Below the pieces are notes generated by a model. That model saw only the letters and a program-made list of their open reading frames with translations, had not been told where the DNA came from and did no database searches. The translations under genes were made by a program, and so were the position numbers. This document shows positions 1-7,380 of a DNA stretch of 11,623 nt, in pieces. This DNA comes from SIAJ01 sp036266155 (lineage in GTDB: Bacteria; Planctomycetota; Planctomycetia; Gemmatales; Gemmataceae), in the NCBI GenBank assembly GCA_036266155.1, contig DATANR010000378.1, positions 1-11,623 of the forward strand, written 5' to 3'. Within the stretch, counting starts at the first letter, position 1. Each line of letters opens with the position of its first letter.

Positions 1-48
1 AAACCGGGCTTCCGGAACAGAGTCTTAGACCCATGATTTGAGTGACCC

Positions 49-1350
49 ATGCCTGTCTCACGTCGAGCGATGTTGAAGTTGGGAACCGTCGGCATGCTCG
101 GCGGTCTAACGTTGCCGCGCCTCTTGCAATTTCAAGCGCAAGCCGCGACCCCGACCGGTGCGAAGGCGAAGTCGTGCATCTTCCTGTTCCTCGAAGGCGG
201 CCCGAGCACCATCGACATGTGGGACATGAAGCCGGATGCGGCCGCCGAAGTGCGTGGGCCGTACAAGCCGGTCGCAACCAACGTGCCCGGCACCATGATT
301 TGCGAGCACCTGCCCAACTGTGCCAAGATCGCGAACAAGTACACGATCCTGCGCAATCACAGCCACAACGACAACGGCCACACGACCGGTTACCACTACG
401 TGATGACCGGCATGAAGGCCGACTTCGCGGACGGCACCAATAGCCGCAAGCCGAACAACGTGCTCTATCCATCAATCGGCTCGGTCGTGGCGCGCGAGCT
501 GGGGCAGGGCGGGACGTTGCCGCCGTACATCAACTTGCCGCATCCGCTCACCGCGGGCGGGCCGGGATTTTATGGGGCCGAGTACGCGCCGTTCGTGATC
601 GAGGGCGACCCGGTGTCGCCCGACTTCGAGGTTCGCGATCTGGTTCCCGTTGAAGGCGTTGACGGCAAGCGTGGCGACCGGCGCCAGCGGCTACTCGACG
701 GCCTCGACAAGCCAGCGGCTCCCACGGGCAAAGCCGGCACAATGGCGACTTATTACGAGAAGGCCCACGACCTGATGACGTCACCCGCGGCCCGCAAAGC
801 GTTTGACATCAAGAGTGAACCAGCGAAGTTGCGTGAAGCCTACGGTTACACGACCCTCGGTCAGTGTGCTTTGCTTGCACGCCGGCTCGTGGAAGCGGGG
901 AGTCGCTTCGTCGGCATCGATCACAGCGGCTGGGACACGCACTTCACGTGTTTCCCGAGCCTCGAAAAGGACTTGATCCCGAGCGTCGATAAGGCGTTCA
1001 GCGCCCTCGTGAACGACCTTGCGGATCGTGGGCTTTTGGACAGTACGCTCGTCGTCATGATGGGCGAAATGGGCCGCACGCCGAAGGTCAATGCGCAGGC
1101 CGGCCGCGACCACTGGTCGATGGCGCAAAGCGTTCTTTTCGCCGGCGGCGGCGTGAAGCCGGGCATCGTGATCGGCGCCACCACCAAAGATGCGACGGCG
1201 CCGACGGCCGACCCGCTGGGCGTCGAAGACATCTTGCGAACGATCTTCCACCAGATGGGTGTCGATGCCAGCAAGGTGTACTACACGCCGCTGGGCCGCC
1301 CGGTGCCGATCGTCAGCGGCGGTCGCGTGATTACGGACTTGGTGGGGTGA
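49..1350 (+). CDS. DUF1501 family protein, Tat-exported
   Basis: The 433-aa product begins with a twin-arginine type signal: SRRAMLKLG at residues 4-12, a short hydrophobic stretch to about residue 23, and a QAQA-type cleavage region near residue 32. The body matches the DUF1501 family, which has an alkaline-phosphatase/sulfatase-like fold. Visible motifs are a strand plus GGPSTIDMWD (50-59), the histidine-rich HSHNDNGHTTGYHYVMTG (104-121), DHSGWDTH (291-298), and MGEMGRTP (338-345) followed by GRDHW (352-356). These carry the Asp/His residues that would form a metal site. Length is normal and the gene looks intact. The ATG at 49 has only a weak upstream GAG, but it is the start that retains the whole signal. 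DUF1501 genes in Planctomycetota usually lie just downstream of DUF1549/DUF1553 genes, so that partner is expected left of the window. The substrate is unknown; the exported location is inferred from the signal. Confidence 0.93.
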   Translation: MPVSRRAMLKLGTVGMLGGLTLPRLLQFQAQAATPTGAKAKSCIFLFLEGGPSTIDMWDMKPDAAAEVRGPYKPVATNVPGTMICEHLPNCAKIANKYTILRNHSHNDNGHTTGYHYVMTGMKADFADGTNSRKPNNVLYPSIGSVVARELGQGGTLPPYINLPHPLTAGGPGFYGAEYAPFVIEGDPVSPDFEVRDLVPVEGVDGKRGDRRQRLLDGLDKPAAPTGKAGTMATYYEKAHDLMTSPAARKAFDIKSEPAKLREAYGYTTLGQCALLARRLVEAGSRFVGIDHSGWDTHFTCFPSLEKDLIPSVDKAFSALVNDLADRGLLDSTLVVMMGEMGRTPKVNAQAGRDHWSMAQSVLFAGGGVKPGIVIGATTKDATAPTADPLGVEDILRTIFHQMGVDASKVYYTPLGRPVPIVSGGRVITDLVG

Positions 1351-1352
1351 CC

Positions 1353-1427
1353 GCGCCTTCCGTTGGAGTCCCGCCTTTAGGCGGTCAGGACTGAAGACCG
1401 CCTAGAGGCGGGACTCCTGCAAGGCGC
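1353..1427. repeat. 75-nt long imperfect palindrome (REP-like or terminator hairpin)
   Basis: Starting 2 nt after the DUF1501 stop codon, a 22-nt arm at 1365-1386 is complementary to 1396-1417 with a single discrepancy (T opposite G, a G-U pair in RNA). The loop is 9 nt (1387-1395). Outside an asymmetric internal loop (1360-1364 against 1418-1420), a further 7 bp pair GCGCCTT (1353-1359) with AAGGCGC (1421-1427). Each 22-nt arm also contains its own smaller palindrome (CCGCC, 4 nt, GGCGG; and CCGCCT, AG, AGGCGG). There is no T-run, so it is not a classic intrinsic terminator, but the stem is long enough to stop or protect transcripts. The palindrome-within-palindrome form resembles dispersed REP-like elements. 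No second copy was seen in this window. Confidence 0.85.
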
Positions 1428-1464
1428 TCGTTGACATACGCGAAAAACACCTTGGAGTGCATCC

Positions 1465-3870
1465 GTGGTTGCTCGCTCCTCAATGTTCGCACTTCACTTC
1501 GTCGCGCTCGTCCCTGCCGTTCTCCTTGCCCAGAAGAAGACCGCTGACCTGAAGGCCCCCGAGCCGGGTTACATCTTTCCAGCGGGCGGTAAGGTCGGGA
1601 CGACGGTTGATGTCAAACTCGGCGGATACGATTGGACGCCGGATGTGCAGCTCTTCGTCCTCGACCCGCGCGTGAAGTTGCAGTTCACCGGCGACCAAGG
1701 GCCAATTCAGGTGCCGCCGCCGCCCTATTGGTTCGGCGCCAAGAGCACGCTGGCGCCGTTGCCATTGCCGCGGGAACGGCCGGCACGCTTCACGTTGCCG
1801 GCCGATTTGCCGCCGGGCGCGATCCGCTGGGCAGTGGCGAGCGCCAGCGGGGCCGGGCTCAAAACCGGAATCTTCTGGGTCGGCGACGGCAACGAGGTGA
1901 TGGAAGAGCGCGCGGGAAAAGTGCCGCAAATGTTGCCGGTGCTGCCGATCACTGTCAACGGCCGCCTGTCGCGAATTGAAGAAGTCGATCGCTATCGTTT
2001 CACGGTCGCGAAGGATGGGCCAGTATCGTGCGAGGTTTTCGCGCGTCGCCTTGGCGTCAGTATGAATGCCACCGTGACAATTCGCGACGCGAAAGGACAA
2101 ATTGTCACCGATGCCGTCGACACCGATGGCCACGATCTCGGCCTGACATTCTGGGCGACGGCGAACACCGAATACACGGTCCACATCACCGATCTCGACT
2201 TTCGCGGTGACGCGTCGTTCGTCTACCGACTAACGCTCACTCCCGGCCCGCGCATCGTTGCAACGATCCCCGCGGCCGGCAAACGCGGCGAGACGCGCGA
2301 CGTTGAATTCGTTGGCTATGGCCTCGCGACCGGCAAGCCGAAGCTCGAATCGGTGACGGCGAAAGTGAGCTTTCCGGTCGACGCATCGAAGTCCATGTTC
2401 ACACATCGGCTCAACACTTCATTTGGAACGACGCCGCCATTCGACATCCCGCTGAGCGATGTTGCCGAGACTGTGGCGACCGCGAAGGAACAGACGCTTA
2501 CGCTGCCAGCCGCCATCACGAGCGTGATGGATCAGGCCGCGGAAGTTCGCTTCAAATGCGACGGGAAAAAGGGCGACGTCTGGGTCCTGTCCGCGGAGGC
2601 TCGCCGATTCGGCTCGCCGCTCGACCTGTCACTCGCGATTGTCGATGCGATGGGCAAGGAACTCGCCCGCAATGACGACCTGCCGGGCACGACGGATGCG
2701 GGCCTTACATTCGCGGTGCCGGCGGACGGGACTTATTCGATCGTCGCCTCCGACGTGAGCGGTAAGGCCGGCACGCGTTCCGCGGTCTATCGGCTGGCTG
2801 TCCAAAAGGCGAGCAGAGATTTCGCATTGACGACGGTCGCCCGGCTCAATGTTCCACTCGGCGGCACGGCCGATCTCATCGTCAAAGCCGACCGCAAAGG
2901 TGGCTTCAAGGAGCTGATCACGCTCACGCTCGCCGGCTTGCCCGAGGGAATCACTGCTCCCGCAAATCTCGTCATCCCCGCCGATAAGCCAGAGTTGAAG
3001 ATCACGCTAACGGGCGCGGAGGCCGCGCCATCGAATGCTGCTCTAGTGACGATTACGGGAGTGGCAGGCACGGGCGCCGACGCGATCACGCGCAAAGCGC
3101 ACGCGCCGATTCCTGGTAGCCAGGCCGTGCGCTCGCCTGACGACGAACGCACGTCGTCGATACTGCTCGCGCCGACTCTGACGCCACGCTTGAAGGTGGT
3201 TCAGGTCGAAGCCGACGGCGGCCGCAAGGTCCACCGCGGCAGCACGCATCCGGCCGAGATCATTTTGGAGCGGATCAACGGCTTCCAGGGCGAGGTCAGC
3301 CTGCAAATGTCGTCGGCCCAGTCGTACCAACGGCAAGGAATCACGGGACCGGAGCTTACGGTCGCGGCCGGCGTCGATCGCGCGTTCTATCCGTGCTTCA
3401 TGCCCGAATGGCTCGAGACGACACGCACGTCGCGCATGGAATTGATCGGCGTCGTCAAGGTCCCTGATGCCAAGGGCGTGGTCCGTTATCTCGCCACGCC
3501 GATGAGCGGGCGCATCACGATGTCGATCGAGGGAGCGATTCTCAAGGTTTCGACGGACGCTTCGAGTCCGCTCTCGATCAAGCCGGGCGAAACGGTCACG
3601 ATTCCGATCAGCGTCTTGCGCTCACCCAAGCTGCCAGTGCCCGTGAAGCTGGAGTTGGTGCTGCCGGAGGAATTGATCGGTGTATTCAAAGCGGAGCCGG
3701 TGACCGTCGCCGTGGGGGCAACGCAGGCGACATTCAAGATTCAATATCCGACCGATGCCAAAATCGATGGCGAGCATGTCATTACCATCCGCGGCACGGC
3801 GATGCAAGACGGCAAGTACGCGGTCGTGTCGGAGGCCAATGTCGTGCTGGAATTGACCGCAAAACACTGA
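1465..3870 (+). CDS. Large secreted protein with two pre-peptidase C-terminal (PPC) domains
   Basis: The product is 801 aa. The GTG start at 1465 is supported by GGAG at 1454-1457, 7 nt upstream; the alternative ATG at residue 7 (1483) has no such site. An N-terminal hydrophobic segment (about residues 7-22, ending LLAQ) fits a signal peptide. A first PPC-like beta-sandwich spans about residues 161-257, with VDRYRFTV and a closing YRLTL. A second spans about 348-446, ending YRLAV. Each is preceded by an IPT-like segment with a shared pattern: FPAGGKVGTTVDVKLGGY (38-55) and IPAAGKRGETRDVEFVGY (268-285). The remaining half (about 450-801) is predicted beta-rich and Ig-like by its alternating pattern. 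No peptidase active site is visible, so this is more likely a surface adhesion or scaffold protein than an enzyme. It probably shares a unit with the upstream DUF1501 gene, although the hairpin between them could separate their transcripts. Confidence 0.88.
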   Translation: MVARSSMFALHFVALVPAVLLAQKKTADLKAPEPGYIFPAGGKVGTTVDVKLGGYDWTPDVQLFVLDPRVKLQFTGDQGPIQVPPPPYWFGAKSTLAPLPLPRERPARFTLPADLPPGAIRWAVASASGAGLKTGIFWVGDGNEVMEERAGKVPQMLPVLPITVNGRLSRIEEVDRYRFTVAKDGPVSCEVFARRLGVSMNATVTIRDAKGQIVTDAVDTDGHDLGLTFWATANTEYTVHITDLDFRGDASFVYRLTLTPGPRIVATIPAAGKRGETRDVEFVGYGLATGKPKLESVTAKVSFPVDASKSMFTHRLNTSFGTTPPFDIPLSDVAETVATAKEQTLTLPAAITSVMDQAAEVRFKCDGKKGDVWVLSAEARRFGSPLDLSLAIVDAMGKELARNDDLPGTTDAGLTFAVPADGTYSIVASDVSGKAGTRSAVYRLAVQKASRDFALTTVARLNVPLGGTADLIVKADRKGGFKELITLTLAGLPEGITAPANLVIPADKPELKITLTGAEAAPSNAALVTITGVAGTGADAITRKAHAPIPGSQAVRSPDDERTSSILLAPTLTPRLKVVQVEADGGRKVHRGSTHPAEIILERINGFQGEVSLQMSSAQSYQRQGITGPELTVAAGVDRAFYPCFMPEWLETTRTSRMELIGVVKVPDAKGVVRYLATPMSGRITMSIEGAILKVSTDASSPLSIKPGETVTIPISVLRSPKLPVPVKLELVLPEELIGVFKAEPVTVAVGATQATFKIQYPTDAKIDGEHVITIRGTAMQDGKYAVVSEANVVLELTAKH

Positions 3871-3909
3871 TGCGCGACCATTTGCACGCGTTTGCCGTGT
3901 CAAAATGGA

Positions 3910-3929
3910 ATGCCATGCAATGCGATGCA
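3910..3929. repeat. Four tandem ATGCN pentamers
   Basis: ATGCC, ATGCA, ATGCG and ATGCA follow one another directly in the 137-nt region between the two convergent gene ends. The tract is only 20 nt long, may be chance, and has no function I can assign. Confidence 0.5.
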
Positions 3930-3937
3930 GAGCACGG

Positions 3938-3962
3938 GGCATCGGGGGGGCCTGCCGATGCC
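3938..3962. terminator. GC-rich hairpin between convergent genes, possible bidirectional terminator
   Basis: GGCATCGG (3938-3945) and CCGATGCC (3955-3962) form a perfect 8-bp stem around a 9-nt G-rich loop. The hairpin lies 68 nt after the stop of the plus-strand PPC gene and 46 nt beyond the stop of the minus-strand propeller gene, where both transcripts need to end. No U-tract follows on either strand, so intrinsic termination is uncertain; the call rests on stem quality and position. Confidence 0.45.
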
Positions 3963-4007
3963 GCCCACCATTTCCGGCGCATGAGTCGGCCAACTTGGGA
4001 TAGCCCG

Positions 4008-5276
4008 TCACTTCTTGCCGACGCAATACAGATACTTGTCCGTTCGAATCAGCAGCCGGCCGTTGTCAACGACCGGCGACGCATTCGTGCGTGCCGTGTC
4101 GTCCAGTTTGTTGGTCGCGATCAGTTCATACTTGGGCTTGGCGGCCACGACGAACGTGGTGCCCGTGTTGGTGAGATAGTAGATCTTCCCATCGGCAAAC
4201 ACGCCCGATGCATAAGCATTGCCGACGCCGGGCAGGCGCTCGGCGTAGACTTCCTTGCCGGTGGCCGCATCAAGGCAATAGGCCTGGCCCTTTTGCTCAT
4301 TCAGCCAATAGAGATGGCCTTCGTGGTAGATCGGCGAGTTGACGCGCGAATCGAGCTTCGACGTCCAGATTGGCGTCACGTCGCCCTGACCACCGGCCTT
4401 GACGGCGACCGAATGATTGACGCGGCCGCCGATCGCATAAATCACGCCATCGTTGGAAATCACGCTGGTGCAAACGTAGCCGTCGTTGTTGCCTTCGCAG
4501 CTCCAGACCTTTTTGCCAGTGTCCGGATCGACGCCGACGATCTTGCCTGTCTTGCCTGCGAGACTCAGGACGACGACGGTCTTGCCGTCCGGGCCTTGAA
4601 CTAACATCGGCGAGCCCCACGCGCCGCCGGTGCCGGGGAATTTCCAGGCTTCTTTGCCATCGCTCTGCTTGAGCGCCAACATGGCCCCGCTTTCGACGGC
4701 GGCATTGACGATGACCAGATCCTTGTAAAGCACCGGCGACGTCGCCGAGCCCCAGCCCGTCGTGCCCTTGCCGACGTTCGTTGACCAGACCTGCTCGCCC
4801 GTAAGATCGAAACAGAAGACGCCGGTCTTGCCAAAGAAAACAAAGACGTGCTTGCCATCGCTCACCGGCGTGCTGGACGCGTAGCCGTGCTGAGCGTCGT
4901 TGCCGCCCTTGTACGCCGATTCCGGTAATTCAGGCTTGATGTCCTTGGTCCAGCGAATCGCGCCACTCTTGCGATCAAGGCAGATGAAGTGGCGCATCAG
5001 GTCTTTTTGATCGCCAGGTTCCTTGGCATCGATCCCGTAGCCGGTGTAACAGGTGAGATAGATCGAATCGCCGACGGTAATGGGACACGACGAGCCTGGG
5101 CCGGGGAGCTTGGTTTTCCAGGCGATGTTTTCCGTGCCCGACCACTTGTCGGGGATGCCCTTGTCGTCGCTGTGAGCGCTGCCGCCGGGCCCGCGGAATT
5201 GCATCCAGTCTGCGGCGGATGCGGAAACGGCGCCGAGCATGGTAGCGATTGCAAGGCCGATGAGGTGTCGCATCAT
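4008..5276 (-). CDS. Secreted PQQ-like (BamB-like) beta-propeller protein
   Basis: The product is 422 aa with a signal peptide (hydrophobic to about residue 20, SASA before ADW). It then carries DWMQFRGPGG (23-32), a motif common at the start of planctomycete outer-membrane-biogenesis/PQQ-like propeller proteins. Blade-like repeats recur with a tryptophan before the turn: IRWTKDI (107-113), QVWSTNV (162-168), EAWKFPG (209-215), KVWSCEG (256-262), PIWTSKL (302-308). Their number fits a seven- or eight-bladed WD/PQQ-type propeller. Several cysteines (C74, C99, C155, C260, C269, C334, C417) are present. No quinoprotein catalytic residues are evident, so a binding or scaffold role is likelier than dehydrogenase activity. 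Two ATGs are adjacent; the second (5273) is 7 nt from AGGA (5281-5284) and may be the real start. It lies 84 nt after the hydrolase gene on the same strand and is probably last in the operon. No convincing promoter was seen in that gap, which holds only a 5-bp hairpin (5339-5353). Confidence 0.9.
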   Translation of the reverse strand: MMRHLIGLAIATMLGAVSASAADWMQFRGPGGSAHSDDKGIPDKWSGTENIAWKTKLPGPGSSCPITVGDSIYLTCYTGYGIDAKEPGDQKDLMRHFICLDRKSGAIRWTKDIKPELPESAYKGGNDAQHGYASSTPVSDGKHVFVFFGKTGVFCFDLTGEQVWSTNVGKGTTGWGSATSPVLYKDLVIVNAAVESGAMLALKQSDGKEAWKFPGTGGAWGSPMLVQGPDGKTVVVLSLAGKTGKIVGVDPDTGKKVWSCEGNNDGYVCTSVISNDGVIYAIGGRVNHSVAVKAGGQGDVTPIWTSKLDSRVNSPIYHEGHLYWLNEQKGQAYCLDAATGKEVYAERLPGVGNAYASGVFADGKIYYLTNTGTTFVVAAKPKYELIATNKLDDTARTNASPVVDNGRLLIRTDKYLYCVGKK

Positions 5277-5360
5277 GGTGTCCTGTGATGCAAGATGGTG
5301 GGGTGTGCACAGACGATCTTATCGAGATTCGTGCCAAGTGTGCTCCGGGCACAGAGCGAT

Positions 5361-7358
5361 TTACATTGACAGCCATTCGAGCAGGATTTTACCGTCTGTA
5401 CTGAGTCGGTTTTCCGCCCGAGTGACGTTCTCGATCAGCGCTTCCGGTTTTCCGCTGATTCCAGCGACCAAGACGCGGCGCGGCGCAATCGCGCTAAGAA
5501 CATCGGTGATGTCGCCATAATCCCGCAGCATCCGCGGGAGGATAGATGCTGCGTTGATCGGTGTACCTTCAGGCTCAAAGAATGACCGGAAGCTCAACTG
5601 CAAACTCTCGACGGCCACCGCGTCGATCATCGGATCGATGGCAGCCGCAAAGATCGCGACCAGTGCCGCGTCCTGTCGTCCGCAAAGAATGACCCGGCCG
5701 GGCTTGCCGTCTTCGCGCAGGCTAGCGACGGCCTTGAGAACGTCCGCCACGCGCATGCCGAGCAAATTCTTGCCAACCAGGAATGCGTTATAGGCGATGT
5801 TTTCCTCGACGCCGCACAGCGGATCGGCATAGTCGTGGCCGCGGACCTGCAGGCCCGCTGGCCGGAGTTTGCCCACGCCGCGCGGATCGACAACCGTGAC
5901 GCCAATTCCACGCTTGCCGAGTGCGTCGATGAATGCTTTTTCTGTTTGCCAGTCCGCGGTTGCGGCGCCGTTGACGCAAACCACGTGTGCCGACCCCGGT
6001 TTGCCGGTCGCCGCGGTCGCCGTCAATCGGAAATTAGCAAGGTCTGCATCGAGTGTCAGCAGGTCACGCAACGCGGCGCGCGGAGTTCGCTTCTTTGTTT
6101 TTTGGAATTGTTCCAACGCCAGCGGCAACAGCGGACGAGATCGAAATGTTAAATTGACCTGGCCCTCTTCAGAGACTTGCAGTTCCTTGGCAGTTCGTGG
6201 CGTGATCTTCGTCTCCGGCTCGGCGGGACCATCGTCGTGTCCCTTCAGCCACCGGTCGAACCAGGCGTAGGCGGCCTGCCGGAGAGTCAGTGACAGACCG
6301 TGGCCCGCGTCGGCTTCGACCTTGGCAATGCGCCCGCCCGCGCCGGCAACTTCGTAGAGACGCTTGATCTCTTCGAAGGTCTGCCGCGTACCTTCGATCG
6401 GAAAGAAGTCACGAACCGCGGCCCCGATCAGCGTCGGCCGCGGCGCCCGCAGTGCAAGCAGCCCGGCGTGGTCGATGCCTTCGCTCACGAAGCCAAAAAT
6501 GTCCTGCTCGGGATCGGCGTCCGGGTCTTTTTCAATGCGATTACCCATGCGCCGCGGCAACGTGGTGATGTAACACGACGGAACCGCAACGAGGACACGT
6601 GGGTCGAGAGCCGCAATGTATGCCGTCAGCGTGCCGCCGCCCGAGTTGCCGATACAGCCGATGCGCTTCGGATCGACGTCGGGAAAAGAGGCCAAATAGT
6701 CGATGCCCCGGATTCCGTCCCAAATGCGATAGCGTGCCAGATTCGTGCCTAACAGGTAGAGAGGATTGCCGAGCACGGCATGTTCGCCGCACGACAGATT
6801 GAAGCGCGATCGGCCGCGGTCCTTGTCCCAAAACTGGCTGCGTTCGCCTTGTCCGACCGGATCGTAGGTCAACACCACATAGCCGCGTTTGACCAGATTG
6901 ATGTGCAGGGTCTGGTACGTGCCTTCTGCTTTGCCGCTTGCCGAATGACCGCACGGGCTCAAAATGCCGGGCATCCTGCCGTCGTTTTTCTTCGGCAAAT
7001 AGAGCAGGGCGGAGACGAAGTAGCCCGGCAAGCTCTCATAGACCAGCTTGTCGACGAAATAGTCATCGGCTTCGACGCGCCCGGTTTTCTTCACCGTGGG
7101 CGGCACTTTAGCGTCGGGTAATCCATCGATCGAACTGAGAAACTTCTCGCGCAATTCCTTTTGCAGCGCGACCAGGTCCGCTTCGGACTTTACCTTGGCA
7201 AATCGGGCTTGTCGTTTTTTCTCGTGCTCGGCCGCCAGATCGAGCAATTGTTGATGAACGTCCTTGACTGCCGGAGCCCGCGGTTCGCCCAGGGCGATTG
7301 CAGTTGACGCGGCCGCTCCGGCAATCAGGACGTCTCGACGTGAAGGAGGCAATGGCAA
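5361..7358 (-). CDS. Exported two-lobed alpha/beta hydrolase, acetylxylan-esterase-like
   Basis: The product is 665 aa. A Tat-type N-terminus (SRRDVLIAGAAAS, 6-18) indicates export. The first lobe (about 80-375) is a complete alpha/beta hydrolase. It has GYVVLTYDPVGQGER (159-173), nucleophile elbow GNSGGG (237-242, Ser239), probable acid Asp317 in VRDFFP, and His353 in DAGHG. GNSGGG is unlike the elbow of CE15 glucuronoyl esterases; acetylxylan-esterase/Abhydrolase_7-like families fit better. A second lobe (about 450-665) repeats the fold pattern (HVVCVNGAAT, GIGVTVVDPRGVG, RVILCGRQDAA), but its elbow reads GRQDA with Gln562 in the serine position, so it is probably non-catalytic. The start is TTG at 7358, with GGGGGA (7365-7370) 6 nt upstream. 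I found no ATG or GTG upstream before the frame runs into the previous gene, and the next ATG would remove 128 residues. The gene begins 22 nt after the HEAT gene stop. The substrate is unproven; an ester of a polysaccharide or sugar is likely. Confidence 0.87.
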   Translation of the reverse strand: MPLPPSRRDVLIAGAAASTAIALGEPRAPAVKDVHQQLLDLAAEHEKKRQARFAKVKSEADLVALQKELREKFLSSIDGLPDAKVPPTVKKTGRVEADDYFVDKLVYESLPGYFVSALLYLPKKNDGRMPGILSPCGHSASGKAEGTYQTLHINLVKRGYVVLTYDPVGQGERSQFWDKDRGRSRFNLSCGEHAVLGNPLYLLGTNLARYRIWDGIRGIDYLASFPDVDPKRIGCIGNSGGGTLTAYIAALDPRVLVAVPSCYITTLPRRMGNRIEKDPDADPEQDIFGFVSEGIDHAGLLALRAPRPTLIGAAVRDFFPIEGTRQTFEEIKRLYEVAGAGGRIAKVEADAGHGLSLTLRQAAYAWFDRWLKGHDDGPAEPETKITPRTAKELQVSEEGQVNLTFRSRPLLPLALEQFQKTKKRTPRAALRDLLTLDADLANFRLTATAATGKPGSAHVVCVNGAATADWQTEKAFIDALGKRGIGVTVVDPRGVGKLRPAGLQVRGHDYADPLCGVEENIAYNAFLVGKNLLGMRVADVLKAVASLREDGKPGRVILCGRQDAALVAIFAAAIDPMIDAVAVESLQLSFRSFFEPEGTPINAASILPRMLRDYGDITDVLSAIAPRRVLVAGISGKPEALIENVTRAENRLSTDGKILLEWLSM

Positions 7359-7380
7359 GCTCGGTCCCCCGCAGGCGTGG

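Noticed and set aside
1..48. Possible C-terminal end of an upstream plus-strand gene (stops at 34-36 and 39-41 in two frames)
   Set aside because: Only 11-12 codons are visible in either frame and neither matches a family ending I can recognise; a DUF1549/DUF1553 gene is expected here, but the sequence does not show it.
1431..1436. TTGACA ahead of the PPC gene as a -35 box
   Set aside because: No acceptable -10 box lies 16-18 nt downstream; the region there holds the GGAG ribosome binding site.
3870..4604. 244-codon plus-strand frame whose ATG overlaps the PPC gene stop (TGATG)
   Set aside because: Most of it is antisense to the well-supported propeller gene. Its composition looks like a shadow of that gene's codons and it has no recognisable domain.
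5339..5353. Hairpin TGTGC-TCCGG-GCACA between the hydrolase and propeller genes
   Set aside because: A 5-bp stem without a U-tract is too weak to call a terminator; chance is likely.
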